Shown here: positions 34,146 to 47,569 of the stretch, one piece after another
Position numbering within the stretch: position 1 is the first letter of the stretch
Layout of the letters: each line of letters opens with the position of its first letter
Source of the DNA: Agapanthus africanus
Lineage: Eukaryota; Streptophyta; Magnoliopsida; Asparagales; Amaryllidaceae
NCBI GenBank assembly: GCA_030015575.1
Contig: JASDDO010000006.1
Span: 202,745,632-202,809,631 of the forward strand
DNA: 64,000 nucleotides
Direction of reading: 5' to 3'
Made by a program: the position numbers and the translations under genes
Notes under the pieces: model-generated
What the model was told of the DNA's origin: nothing
Seen by the model: the letters and a program-made list of their open reading frames with translations, nothing else
The model's database searches: none

Positions 34146-34863
34146 AGGTTTCTGACATTCGATCGTCTCTGTCGACTCCCAACGTCTCCGCGTGAAGTCG
34201 TCTCTAGCTGGAATCATTCTATCTGATGACCTCGCATCGGGGTAGGCGAACGATCCATATGTCCTAGTCATTCATCCTCGATGACTAGCGACCTTCTATC
34301 ATCTCTTAGTACAACTCGTTCTGCACTAATTCCAGCATCTGGGGCAATATCTCATCGTTCGCAGCAAAAACTGGTTCGCTCATCTGCATGCTGAACAGTG
34401 CCTCGACCATCATGAATAAGCAACACACCAGCGGTCATCAAAATCTGGCTGGCCTCTATCATTGGCTCAATCCTCTAGTGCTAATCTGCACGTCCGAGCA
34501 ATCTCATACGGCGATCCATCCAACGCTCATGGCGTAAAACACAATCAAAAGACACATCTCTACAATCGGGTTTCGCCGGAATCATGCCCTGGTCAGTCCT
34601 CGTTCATGACGAGCTCGTGCTGACCGCAACTCTAGCCGTAGCTCTCCTTGCCCGTAATCGTGGCAGCAAAACTAAACTGGTACCGATGAGGCTAGATCAG
34701 GAAGGAATATAATATTGAACAAGGAAATGTACATCCTAAGGCTTCTTAAGTGGAGTGGCGTGTCGTAAATATGCCGCGGAACATACCAACGGTACGTCAC
34801 TCTACTTTAGTCACCTATTCCATCAACCAAGGGTCATCCTACGCTCCGAAGGTAAAACCTAAC

Positions 34864-34875
34864 GCTCTGATACCA
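34864..34875 (-). other. LARD primer binding site A (tRNA-iMet)
   Basis: On the - strand TGGTATCAGAGC, four bases after the LTR end GGGTCGTGACA. It proves the - orientation and defines the LTR B border. Confidence 0.92.
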
Positions 34876-34879
34876 ACTT

Positions 34880-37800
34880 TGTCACGACCCGAAAAACGGA
34901 ACATGACCGGCACTTAAACTACGAAACGTCTCAAGGCGTACGTAATCTAAGTAAGCCGAAAACCCAGAAATCCAAACCAAGAAAAGTAGTAGAGTGAAGG
35001 AAAACCAATTTAAAACAAGTAGTTTTAATTGCATAAGCCGAATTATGCGTTTTTAAAACATCAAGTATTTTCTGAAAATTTCGGCAGAGTCTCCTTTGTA
35101 AATACTGGCCCCCAAATGGGATACAACATGAATAGTATACGAAATCAATAAAAATGCATCCCCAAGGGGGAGCTAGCTCTTCGTCAATCGACGGTCACAA
35201 CCACACAAGCAATATAATATACAACGCTAACGGCGAGGTTCAAAATTCAAAAGGAAACTCAAAACCATAAGAAAACCACAGAAATACAACGCGCGACTCT
35301 AAGGTCGAAAGAATAAACATCACTGGTCTCTATCTGAGATAAATACAAGTTTGGTTGATGGAACTTCTAGATACAACTGAATAATAATATACAAGTTATA
35401 TAATGGGGGGTACGATACAAGTAAACCCACCTACTAGCAAATCACCCGAAGGAAACTATGCCCGCAAGTCGTAATGAAACCTGTACGGCAAACCTGCAAG
35501 AAACTGGGGCACAACGGGGGTGAGTTGCCAACTCGTCAATAGAAAAACATCTACGCACAGAAATCGCATAAATAACGCAATCCTAAGTCAATGATCATAA
35601 TATATCCTCAATTATATATAACATGCAGCCTATAACAAGACTAGGGTAAATATCTAACCCGAGTGTAATCTCATGTACCCGTGTCAGTGCCTCAGGTAGC
35701 AATATATCATATGAATGAGGTATGAATGCATGAAAATAGAATACATGTAAATGAAGAACTGTTTTCATAGTTTAGTGAGATTTCCTTATTTTTAAATAGG
35801 AGGCACCATAAATGAAATCAGCATAAAACAGTGCCCAGCATCGACACAAAACAAGTATCCAAATATCTCGATATCTCTGTGTCGTAATCTCTGTACCTCA
35901 AAATCTCAAAAATCTCAATGTCTCAATCACAATATCTAGGGCGCCGTCAGTCCAGACCGGCCTCTACCATCTATCTCAAGACTACGACGGTATCCTCCGG
36001 ATATCCGACGCGTCAGGTAAAATCACCGGTCGGTAGTGCTCCCCTGCCAGGCTCAACGTCATCACCACATTCATCTTGCCCCGGGGTACCGCACCGGGCC
36101 CACCATGTACCCGAAACGGTTCATCCAACTCCTCGAATCGGGTCTCGAAATCCATCAGCAAACTCATGGTGGACGACTCATACATCATAGGAAAACCGCA
36201 TTTTTTTATTTAAAAAGAGGGAAAGCAGTTTATATATGTTTTTGCGGGTTTCCTCCAAATCCAGAAAATATCATGGGAATCCGAATCATCAATAGCATGT
36301 AAAACCATGAATATAAATATGAGAATCCATGAATACGGCATAACAATGAAAAACAATATGCATGAAGTGACAAGTAATAACTACAATATCTAAGCTGGCA
36401 TATAAGGTAAGTACACTAATATTATGTCAAACTACGAGTTATCAAGCTAAGTTAAGCAATAATATTTCTAAGGTGTACGTGACATGGCAATTACCGATGA
36501 AGATGTGTGTGAGCCGGCAAGTAAGTGTATGTGGTAGATACGCATCATCTGTAATGGTGCTGGTGTCCTAACAGCATGATATCAACATTTCAATAAGAAA
36601 TTATAACATAAGTATGCGATGCGAAGCGAACCACAATAATAAGTGGTAGCTGAAAACTAGACGCAACTATAACTAATCTACATTAATCTAATAAAAGTTC
36701 TACAAATGGTGCCTTTTGAAATAACACGAATCATGGGGTTTTGAAAATAGGGGCTACGGTATTTTTATGAAAAGATACGTCTTTTAAAATATCCGTAGGA
36801 TCCCTTGGGCTGTTTTTTAAAATACCCACGATTCGTTAGTTTTTGAAATAGGTAAGAATCGAATCTAATCTAACAAGTAAACTAAACTAAAGGGCTAAGC
36901 TAACCAGCTGGACTACAGGTAAGGAAACCGTCTAACATCTGAGTCGATATATATACATACCTGTATATATATTAGTCGGTGATCCCGCCTCAATAATATC
37001 ATATCCGATACCATATCTATAATTAGACATTCCAAGTCAAGAGTGCGGATCAATCATCAATAAATAGCTCGTACGTAAATCCGTCGTACGGCATCCCAAA
37101 TCTGGGTACGGGTCAAAATCACATTCATCGTACTATTCATCTGGTATCCTCTTTATCAAATATCATGATCGGGGTATTGATCTATGTCTAGTACAATACT
37201 GATACCGCCTAAGTATGCATGCAGGTGTAAGAATCACTACGGCAAAAGACCCGCTAAAACATCATGTCGTATATCAATACAAATCAAATCACATCACCGA
37301 TCTCCTTGCCTCAAGCCCAATCTCATCGACTCATCTCAAATTCCAAATACTATTCTCAAATCCAGTATATGAACACATAGTCCCATACCTATGTGAACAC
37401 ATAAACTATAGAGAATCCCATGAGCACATATAAATAGGAATGTATGCAAGTATGTATGTGTGTATGTGTAGTGCAACACTACCCTAAGGTTCGCAACACT
37501 AAATTAATCCAACACACCGATATCCATCCTAAACATCGTTATTAATCCTAAGTAACATATAATAATTGTTGGTGTGTATACGCATCCGTATACACCACCA
37601 CGGACTGCGGGGGTGCTATACGCCATCCACCCGACTTCTCCCCGTAGATATAAATCTACTCACCTGGTCCTCGTTCGCCGGTGCCGATGTCGCCATGCGC
37701 TTGCTTGTCGTCTCGAAGTCCACATGGGGTACCTACATATCATAACGCACCGTATCGTATTAAAATCCGACTCATGACCAAAACGACGCACGAATCCCTC

Positions 37801-39416
37801 ATAGGTCAAAACCTATGGTTGCTTTCACAAATCAACCCAAAAACCCTCGACGTCGGCGTACAAACGCCAAACCATCGAGAATAACCCAAATACACTCATT
37901 TGCACATTCACGAACACTAATTTTAATATAAAATAGGTTAAAATTCACAAAAACCCCAATTTCACTTAAAATGTCATTTTTCCGAAAATCTAGCAAGCAC
38001 AATTCGCCATTTTTGTACAAAACATGATGTTTAAACAATTCTAGCGGCCATAATACTTATTAAATAACTTAAATAAGTCATAAAAACAATTCTCATAATT
38101 TAATCTCATTAAATTCTAAAAACCCTAAAATTCTAGTTTACAAAATACCTAAATTTTAACAATTTTATAGCAAAATGCACAAACCACAATTTCGGTTGGA
38201 TTTCCATGAACTAAAGTGTTAAACTACACTTAATAATGTTAATGAAGTCATGAAAAACCTAATTAGATTTTTAGTCTAACATTTGCAATAAATTTTAAAA
38301 ACCTAGTTTACAAATTAGCGTAATTAACACAATTTAAATTAACAAAAATGCAACTAACAACTAGATTTGCTTTAGCATAACATTAACATGTCAAAAATAT
38401 CACACAACCATAATCTCACATCATAAAACCCTAAGTTGCATTCAAAACCCTTTCTTGAAAGTTAAATATTTAATATAAAAACCACAATTAACTCCTAATT
38501 AAACACATAATAGCTAGATTGAAGTAATCAAACAATAATTTATGCAAAATGCTAAGATTATACCTCACAAAATTAGAGACCTAGCACCAAAATCTTGGCC
38601 TCCAATTTGCTCTCTTGATCCATGATCCACACTAGAATAGGTCAAGAAGAAATGGGTAGGGATTAGAATTTGATTTTGTGGGATTTTTTTGAAGCATTTT
38701 GGATGGAGTTTTGAAGAGAAAAGAGGAGAAGAAATGGGGGCTGTTGTGGTGCAGATTTTCGGCTGAGGAGGGAGTGGGTAGAGGTGTGGGGGATTTGTGG
38801 AAAAGAATCCAAGTCAAAGCCCCTCCCAAATTACCATAATACCCCCACCTACTTTACTATATAAAAACCTTATTTTAACCCATTTCTCACATGATTTAAG
38901 GTCAAAAAGAGAGAAATAAAATTCTTGGGCTGATACAATAGTGTGGGGCCGGCCAAGGGGAGTGAGGGTGAGTGTGAGAGACTTTACAAAAAAATTCTAT
39001 GCAAAAAGACCCCCCACAATACCATATTTGCAAGTTTTATTTCAAAATAACTATATTTTTGTTTTCCATAAAATAAATCAATTAAAACTTGAAATAAAAT
39101 ACTAAAAATTTATATTACAACTAGATTTTAATTAACATGATTTTGAAGATTAAAATTAGCCCATTTAAATTTGTATTTATCGCTAATTTAATGTATTTTC
39201 TTACCGGCTTAAAATAATATTAAAATAATATTTTTTTTTCAGAAAATTTAAAATTTCACCAGTGGCTCAATAAACACCAAATACTAGTAATTACATAGCT
39301 AGAATATGTATATTTAATTTTATAATAATGATATTTGCATTTTGACTTTTTACAGAAAACCCCCTTATTTTACCGTTTTTTCGAAATTTCACCGAAACGA
39401 TTTTCAAAACGTTACA
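34880..39416 (-). repeat. LARD LTR B (middle, recombinant)
   Basis: 4,537 bp. Left of about 38,621 it shares its variants with LTR C; right of about 38,826 it shares them mostly with LTR A. That is the pattern expected for the product of a crossover between the two LTRs of the ancestral element. It has a few private changes (e.g. near 36246 and 39138). Confidence 0.92.
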
Positions 39417-39418
39417 AT

Positions 39419-39429
39419 CTTCCCCCCTT
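39419..39429 (-). other. LARD polypurine tract B
   Basis: AAGGGGGGAAG on the - strand, two bases before LTR B. Confidence 0.85.
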
Positions 39430-41152
39430 AAAGAAATTCGGTCCCAGAATTTAAATTAAAACTTCCCCCAAATACTAAAATATTTCAGCCACAACCATCA
39501 AATCGCCGGGGCTCCGAAATCATAAACACATAAAATAAATCGTAGCGCAACGCATGCGCATGAAAAATGAGCATATAACTCAAATCAGAACTCCGTCATG
39601 CATCCCGCAATCATCGGAGTCATGGGGATGACATCAATACCAAATCCAAAGCAAAATCAATATGATATAACTCGAAACTATACATGTAAAATATATTCAG
39701 GTACTGTCCTCTGACTAGTCCTGCTCAGTACGAAAACACATAGCAATATCATAAAAACGTACTGCTCTATAAGAAAAATCAATCCCCAAAATACGCGTAT
39801 GAATACTACGCGCGTCTTGTGCGCACAGAAATCAAAATCCATATATGTGCCATACCTGCGCACAGAAACAACATCTAAGTGCATCGGGTGTGCACGAAAC
39901 ATCTGTCGTAGGCAACATGTGTGCCTGGCAGCAAAATCAGGTGCATCTGACATACACGAAAAATCTCGATTTAGTGCATCTGGTGTGCACCAAAATCACA
40001 CTTCAAAACATGCGCCCAACATACGCGAAAATCCAAATCAGGTGCATCCATCGTGCACGAAATCATGAAATCCAATATCAAGTGCCGAACATGCGCAAAA
40101 TCAAATCAGGAGCACAAAGTGCACAAAACAAATATCGCACATCACCATCGAAATCAAAGTCCAATGCATCTAAGTGCACAAAAGGCGTATCACTGCACTG
40201 CAAGCATATATAAACTATACAGAGTACAGGAACCAATCGTTTGCGTGCATACGTACAAAATCAACTCAAATGTCTAAAACCGTAAAATCACAAACATGTG
40301 AAACCCAAGCACGAAAACGATATCAAGTGCAACACTGTGCAAGGATCGTAAATCCTCAATCATCAAAATCAAATCATGCGAATAAATCACCCAAAACATC
40401 GAAATCAATAATGGCGGAATAGTACCGCTCAAGTGCATCCTCTAAGAATCTCGGGCCAACTGTCGCGGTCACTAGTGGGACGTCTCGTCGATGATCATGA
40501 ACTCTGGCCTGCTGGTGTGCGTAACAATGACCACTACTGGGTCAAGGTCTTCACTGTGAATTACCAATCTCTCGGTCCATCGGCTCATCGGCCCTGTCAG
40601 GTGTGCTAACGGGGATGATCCCATTCTGGCACTTCTCTGGTCATCTCTCGGTCAATCATCGCGACCACTCGTAAGACAGCATATCACTGGTGTCGGCCTC
40701 TGCCTCTCTGAATGTACGTGACACATCTGTACCTGGGTGCAAGTATCATTACAGCAGTGTCCTGGAAGGAATCCTGCTCACGGTCTCTTCCATGTCTCGT
40801 CTCTGCCAACTGTCCGGAAGTCATCGTCATTTCCTATATCTGCATCTTGTTCCGGAACGGCTGCATACCCATCGCGACTCCTTCTGGAAGGTATATCCAG
40901 TACTCTGCCTCGGCATGCGTATCGCATCTCTGATGTCGGCGGAGTGGAACGTCGTCTTATCCAGATCTTGTACGGACCTCTTTACTCCACTTTCTCTAAT
41001 GTCGACTGCTTCGGACTCGTCTCATCGTGGCTACATGGACTGAGCTCCAACGGCTATCCTCATATCGGGAGTCTCCCAAGAAATGCATCTCACCACCTAG
41101 CATCCGAATTAAGTCGAGCCATCCAATCGAGTCGTCAAAACCTCATAATCCC

Positions 41153-41348
41153 CCAAGAGCTCAACATCTTAGGTACAATATAATAGTATCGAGTACATAC
41201 CACAGCATCGGTGGTCCAGCCGTAGAAGGGCAAACCCAAAGGTTCAAAGGCTTTCACACGGTCATTAAGTCGAGTTAGGGTTTCATTCTTCTAGAGGGAC
41301 CATAGAATTGCCTGCATGTCTTTCCGACTACTTTAAACTTGGAATAAT
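41153..41348 (-). other. Leader block shared with copia1 and copia2 (copy B)
   Basis: Duplicate of 33950-34145, with one visible difference (G for A near 41262). Confidence 0.8.
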
Positions 41349-42066
41349 AGGTTTCTGACATTCGATCGTCTCTGTCGACTCCCAACGTCTCCGCGTGAAG
41401 TCGTCTCTAGCTGGAATCATTCTATCTGATGACCTCGCATCGGGGTAGGCGAACGATCCATATGTCCTAGTCATTCATCCTCGATGACTAGCGACCTTCT
41501 ATCATCTCTTAGTACAACTCGTTCTGCACTAATTCCAGCATCTGGGGCAATATCTCATCGTTCGCAGCAAAAACTGGTTCGCTCATCTGCATGCTGAACA
41601 GTGCCTCGACCATCATGAATAAGCAACACACCAGCGGTCATCAAAATCTGGCTGGCCTCTATCATTGGCTCAATCCTCTAGTGCTAATCTGCACGTCCGA
41701 GCAATCTCATACGGCGATCCATCCAACGCTCATGGCGTAAAACACAATCAAAAGACACATCTCTACAATCGGGTTTCGCCGGAATCATGCCCTGGTCAGT
41801 CCTCGTTCATGACGAGCTCGTGCTGACCGCAACTCTAGCCGTAGCTCTCCTTGCCCGTAATCGTGGCAGCAAAACTAAACTGGTACCGATGAGGCTAGAT
41901 CAGGAAGGAATATAATATTGAACAAGGAAATGTACATCCTAAGGCTTCTTAAGTGGAGTGGCGTGTCGTAAATATGCCGCGGAACATACCAACGGTACGT
42001 CACTCTACTTTAGTCACCTATTCCATCAACCAAGGGTCATCCTACGCTCCGAAGGTAAAACCTAAC

Positions 42067-42078
42067 GCTCTGATACCA
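42067..42078 (-). other. LARD primer binding site B (tRNA-iMet)
   Basis: TGGTATCAGAGC on the - strand, four bases after LTR C. As the rightmost site it follows the promoter-bearing 5' LTR of the array. Confidence 0.92.
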
Positions 42079-42082
42079 ACTT

Positions 42083-45000
42083 TGTCACGACCCGAAAAAC
42101 GGAACATGACCGGCACTTAAACTACGAAACGTCTCAAGGCGTACGTAATCTAAGTAAGCCGAAAACCCAGAAATCCAAACCAAGAAAAGTAGTAGAGTGA
42201 AGGAAAACCAATTTAAAACAAGTAGTTTTAATTGCATAAGCCGAATTATGCGTTTTTAAAACATCAAGTATTTTCTGAAAATTTCGGCAGAGTCTCCTTT
42301 GTAAATACTGGCCCCCAAATGGGATACAACATGAATAGTATACGAAATCAATAAAAATGCATCCCCAAGGGGGAGCTAGCTCTTCGTCAATCGACGGTCA
42401 CAACCACACAAGCAATATAATATACAACGCTAACGGCGAGGTTCAAAATTCAAAAGGAAACTCAAAACCATAAGAAAACCACAGAAATACAACGCGCGAC
42501 TCTAAGGTCGAAAGAATAAACATCACTGGTCTCTATCTGAGATAAATACAAGTTTGGTTGATGGAACTTCTAGATACAACTGAATAATAATATACAAGTT
42601 ATATAATGGGGGGTACGATACAAGTAAACCCACCTACTAGCAAATCACCCGAAGGAAACTATGCCCGCAAGTCGTAATGAAACCTGTACGGCAAACCTGC
42701 AAGAAACTGGGGCACAACGGGGGTGAGTTGCCAACTCGTCAATAGAAAAACATCTACGCACAGAAATCGCATAAATAACGCAATCCTAAGTCAATGATCA
42801 TAATATATCCTCAATTATATATAACATGCAGCCTATAACAAGACTAGGGTAAATATCTAACCCGAGTGTAATCTCATGTACCCGTGTCAGTGCCTCAGGT
42901 AGCAATATATCATATGAATGAGGTATGAATGCATGAAAATAGAATACATGTAAATGAAGAACTGTTTTCATAGTTTAGTGAGATTTCCTTATTTTTAAAT
43001 AGGAGGCACCATAAATGAAATCAGCATAAAACAGTGCCCAGCATCGACACAAAACAAGTATCCAAATATCTCGATATCTCTATGTCGTAATCTCTGTACC
43101 TCAAAATCTCAAAAATCTCAATGTCTCAATCACAATATCTAGGGCGCCGTCAGTCCAGACCGGCCTCTACCATCTATCTCAAGACTACGACGGTATCCTC
43201 CGGATATCCGACGCGTCAGGTAAAATCACCGGTCGGTAGTGCTCCCCTGCCAGGCTCAACGTCATCACCACATTCATCTTGCCCCGGGGTACCGCACCGG
43301 GCCCACCATGTACCCGAAACGGTTCATCCAACTCCTCGAATCGGGTCTCGAAATCCATCAGCAAACTCATGGTGGACGACTCATACATCATAGGAAAACC
43401 GCATTTTTTTATTTAAAAAGAGGGAAAGCAGTTTATATATGTTTTTGCGGTTTTCCTCCAAATCCAGAAAATATCATGGGAATCCGAATCATCAATAGCA
43501 TGTAAAACCATGAATATAAATATGAGAATCCATGAATACGGCATAACAATGAAAAACAATATGCATGAAGTGACAAGTAATAACTACAATATCTAAGCTG
43601 GCATATAAGGTAAGTACACTAATATTATGTCAAACTACGAGTTATCAAGCTAAGTTAAGCAATAATATTTCTAAGGTGTACGTGACATGGCAATTACCGA
43701 TGAAGATGTGTGTGAGCCGGCAAGTAAGTGTATGTGGTAGATACGCATCATCTGTAATGGTGCTGGTGTCCTAACAGCATGATATCAACATTTCAATAAG
43801 AAATTATAACATAAGTATGCGATGCGAAGCGAACCACAATAATAAGTGGTAGCTGAAAACTAGACGCAACTATAACTAATCTACATTAATCTAATAAAAG
43901 TTCTACAAATGGTGCCTTTTGAAATAACACGAATCATGGGGTTTTGAAAATAGGGGCTACGGTATTTTTATGAAAAGATACGTCTTTTAAAATATCCGTA
44001 GGATCCCTTGGGCTGTTTTTTAAAATACCCACGATTCGTTAGTTTTTGAAATAGGTAAGAATCGAATCTAATCTAACAACTAAACTAAACTAAAGGGCTA
44101 AGCTAACCAGCTGGACTACAGGTAAGGAAACCGTCTAACATCTGAGTCGATATATATACATACCTGTATATATATTAGTCGGTGATCCCGCCTCAATAAT
44201 ATCATATCCGATACCATATCTATAATTAGACATTCCAAGTCAAGAGTGCGGATCAATCATCAATAAATAGCTCGTACGTAAATCCGTCGTACGGCATCCC
44301 AAATCTGGGTACGGGTCAAAATCACATTCATCGTACTATTCATCTGGTATCCTCTTTATCAAATATCATGATCGGGGTATTGATCTATGTCTAGTACAAT
44401 ACTGATACCGCCTAAGTATGCATGCAGGTGTAAGAATCACTACGGCAAAAGACCCGCTAAAACATCATGTCGTATATCAATACAAATCAAATCACATCAC
44501 CGATCTCCTTGCCTCAAGCCCAATCTCATCGACTCATCTCAAATTCCAAATACTATTCTCAAATCCAGTATATGAACACATAGTCCCATACCTATGTGAA
44601 CACATAAACTATAGAGAATCCCATGAGCACATATAAATAGGAATGTATGCAAGTATGTATGTGTGTATGTGTAGTGCAACACTACCCTAGGGTTCGCAAC
44701 ACTAAATTAATCCAACACACCGATATCCATCCTAAACATCGTTATTAATCCTAAGTAACATATAATAATTGTTGGTGTGTATACGCATCCGTATACACCA
44801 CCACGGACTGCGGGGGTGCTATACGCCATCCACCCGACTTCTCCCCGTAGATATAAATCTACTCACCTGGTCCTCGTTCGCCGGTGCCGATGTCGCCATG
44901 CGCTTGCTTGTCGTCTCGAAGTCCACATGGGGTACCTACATATCATAACGCACCGTATCGTATTAAAATCCGACTCATGACCAAAACGACGCACGAATCC

Positions 45001-46616
45001 CTCATAGGTCAAAACCTATGGTTGCTTTCACAAATCAACCCAAAAACCCTCGACGTCGGCGTACAAACGCCAAACCATCGAGAATAACCCAAATACACTC
45101 ATTTGCACATTCACGAACACTAATTTTAATATAAAATAGGTTAAAATTCACAAAAACCCCAATTTCACTTAAAATGTCATTTTTCCGAAAATCTAGCAAG
45201 CACAATTCGCCATTTTTGTACAAAACATGATGTTTAAACAATTCTAGCGGCCATAATACTTATTAAATAACTTAAATAAGTCATAAAAACAATTCTCATA
45301 ATTTAATCTCATTAAATTCTAAAAACCCTAAAATTCTAGTTTACAAAATACCTAAATTTTAACAATTTTATAGCAAAATGCACAAACCACAATTTCGGTT
45401 GGATTTCCATGAACTAAAGTGTTAAACTACACTTAATAATGTTAATGAAGTCATGAAAAACCTAATTAGATTTTTAGTCTAACATTTGCAATAAATTTTA
45501 AAAACCTAGTTTACAAATTAGCGTAATTAACACAATTTAAATTAACAAAAATGCAACTAACAACTAGATTTGCTTTAGCATAACATTAACATGTCAAAAA
45601 TATCACACAACCATAATCTCACATCATAAAACCCTAAGTTGCATTCAAAACCCTTTCTTGAAAGTTAAATATTTAATATAAAAACCACAATTAACTCCTA
45701 ATTAAACACATAATAGCTAGATTGAAGTAATCAAACAATAACTTATGCAAAATGCTAAGATTATACCTCACAAAATTAGAGACCTAGCACCAAAATCTTG
45801 GCCTCCAATTTGCTCTCTTGATCCATGATCCACACTAGAATAGGTCAAGAAGAAATGGGTAGGGATTAGAATTTGATTTTGTGGGATTTTTTTGAAGCAT
45901 TTTGGATGGAGTTTTGAAGAGAAAAGAGGAGAAGAAATGGGGGCTGTTGTGGTGCAGATTTTCGGCTGAGGAGGGAGTGGGTAGAGGTGTGGGGGATTTG
46001 TGGAAAAGAATCCAAGTCAAAGCCCCTCCAAATTACCATAATACCCCCACCTACTTTACTATATAAAAACCTTATTTTAACCCATTTCTCACATAATTTA
46101 AGGTCAAAAAGAGAGAAATAAAATTCTTGGGCTGATACAATAGTGTGGGGCCGGCCAAGGGGAGTGAGGGTGAGTGTGAGAGACTTTACAAAAAAATTCT
46201 ATGCAAAAAGACCCCCACAATACCATATTTGCAAGTTTTAGTTCAAAATAACTATATTTTTGTTTTCCATAAAATAAATCAATTAAAACTTGAAATAAAA
46301 TACTAAAAATTTATATTACAACTAGATTTTAATTAACATGATTTTAAAGATTAAAATTAGCCCATTTAAATTTGTATTTATCGCTAATTTAATGTATTTT
46401 CTTACCGGCTTAAAATAATATTAAAATAATATTTTTTTTCAGAAAATTTAAAATTTCACCAGTGGCTCAATAAACACCAAATACTAGTAATTACATAGCT
46501 AGAATATGTATATTTAATTTTATAATAAAGATATTTGCATTTTGACTTTTTACAGAAAACCCCCTTATTTTACCGTTTTTTCGAAATTTCACCGAAACGA
46601 TTTTCAAAACGTTACA
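42083..46616 (-). repeat. LARD LTR C (5' LTR)
   Basis: 4,534 bp. Nearly identical to B over its first 3.9 kb, then a cluster of private differences between about 46,020 and 46,530 (two lost C bases, a lost T, and three substitutions). That end keeps the history of the original right LTR. It is followed by AAAAC and copia2 gag. Confidence 0.92.
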
Positions 46617-47569
46617 AAAACCTTGCTATTTCTCAACCCCTGCATAGAATTGCAAATGTGAGAACCTGAACCGGTATCTAATACCCAGGAAGCAGAATTT
46701 TTTGAAAAACAGTTTTCTGTCACAAACACACCTGAAGCGGAAGCATCCCCATGCTTCTTCTTGAGATTCAAGTACTCGGTGCAGTTGCGCTTCCAATGTC
46801 CTGTCTTGGGGCAATGAAAACATTCCCCTTTCCCCGATTCTCCAGCTTTGGACTTTTCCTTCCCCTTAACCTTTTTAACTCCACCCTTAGGATTGGTGGG
46901 CTTCTTCTTTTTCTTTCCCTTGACCTTAGCTTTTGGGCGAGAAGAGGAAGATTGTCCAACAGTCATAACGGGAGTTTTCACTGATTTCAGTGTGCTCTCT
47001 GCACTCCTTAACATATTAAGGAGTTCAAGTAGTTCCCTCTCCATGTTGTGCATGATGAAGTTAACTATGAACTGAGCAAAGGTGGACGGGAGGGACTGCA
47101 GAATAATATCCGTATATTGTTCATTGTCCATTGTCCATCCGAGGTCCTCAAGCTCTTCTATAAGAGCTATCATCTTCAGAACATGGTCTCCTACTGATGT
47201 GCCAGGGGCCATTCGCATCTGAAACAATTTCTTTGATGCTTCGTATCGTAATACCCGGGATTGCTCTCCATACAACTCCTTTGTATGGAGGAATATGGCT
47301 TGAATGTTCATATTCTCGTGCTGCTTTTGATGTGTGTTGTTCATCGATGCAAGCGCGAGGCATTTGGCCGTGGCACAGTCAGCGTCCCATGTCTTGCAGA
47401 CTTCTTTGTCCGTAATTGAGGATTTTGGACCTGGGACGGGCGGGGCTGAAGCCGTGAGGACATATGATACTTTATCATAAGTCAAGGCTATTTTCAGATT
47501 CCTCAGCCAGTCTTTATAATTGGTCCCATTCAGTTTATTTTTATCTAGTAGAAGCTTGAGTCCAGTCAT
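46604..47569 (-). CDS. gag: copia2 gag and start of protease (cut by LARD)
   Basis: A 321-residue open frame. The N-terminus has the copia gag pattern (NKLNGTNYKDWLRNL). The capsid region follows (LFQMRMAPGTSV; LPSTFAQF). A lysine-rich stretch precedes a CCHC zinc knuckle at residues 250-263 (CFHCPKTGHWKRNC). The aspartic protease signature LDTGSGSHICN is at about 297. The last four residues and the stop arise at the LARD junction. Genuine copia sequence ends at 46617. The ATG at 47569 starts the frame that continues unbroken through the knuckle. Confidence 0.93.
   Translation of the reverse strand: MTGLKLLLDKNKLNGTNYKDWLRNLKIALTYDKVSYVLTASAPPVPGPKSSITDKEVCKTWDADCATAKCLALASMNNTHQKQHENMNIQAIFLHTKELYGEQSRVLRYEASKKLFQMRMAPGTSVGDHVLKMIALIEELEDLGWTMDNEQYTDIILQSLPSTFAQFIVNFIMHNMERELLELLNMLRSAESTLKSVKTPVMTVGQSSSSRPKAKVKGKKKKKPTNPKGGVKKVKGKEKSKAGESGKGECFHCPKTGHWKRNCTEYLNLKKKHGDASASGVFVTENCFSKNSASWVLDTGSGSHICNSMQGLRNSKVFVTF

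Larger units (their letters stand above)
32214..34879 (-). repeat. LARD internal region A
   Basis: 2,666 bp between purine tract and primer site, nearly identical to region B (I saw one difference, near 34059). No gag or pol recognised in any frame. The + strand frames at 33487-33980 run against transcription and show no domain. It holds a degenerate TGCATC/GTGCAC repeat (32640-32920) and a block shared with copia leaders (33950-34145). Confidence 0.9.
39417..42082 (-). repeat. LARD internal region B
   Basis: 2,666 bp, near-identical copy of region A shifted by 7,203 bp. Purine tract 39419-39429, degenerate repeats 39843-40123, shared leader block 41153-41348. No protein domain seen. Confidence 0.92.
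27678..46616 (-). mobile_element. LARD-like tandem array: LTR-internal-LTR-internal-LTR
   Basis: 18,939 bp with three LTRs (4,536, 4,537 and 4,534 bp) and two internal regions (2,666 bp each), period 7,202-7,203 bp. The LTRs start TGTCACGACCC and end ACGTTACA on the + strand. Primer sites and purine tracts show transcription on the - strand. The outer flanks carry the perfect duplication AAAAC (27673-27677 and 46617-46621), and no duplication exists inside. It therefore grew in place from one insertion. No protein domain was recognised, which fits a large non-autonomous derivative (LARD). Confidence 0.93.

Noticed and set aside
34864..34875. Part of a tRNA-Met gene
   Set aside because: Only the 12-base primer match is present; no cloverleaf around this or the other primer sites.
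27678..46616. Ordinary satellite array or clustered gene family
   Set aside because: Units have LTR ends TG...CA, tRNA-iMet primer sites, purine tracts and an outer target duplication, so this is a retrotransposon array.
27678..46616. Assembly artefact duplicating one LARD
   Set aside because: LTRs A, B and C carry distinct substitutions and the mosaic pattern fits a crossover. It cannot be fully excluded without reads.
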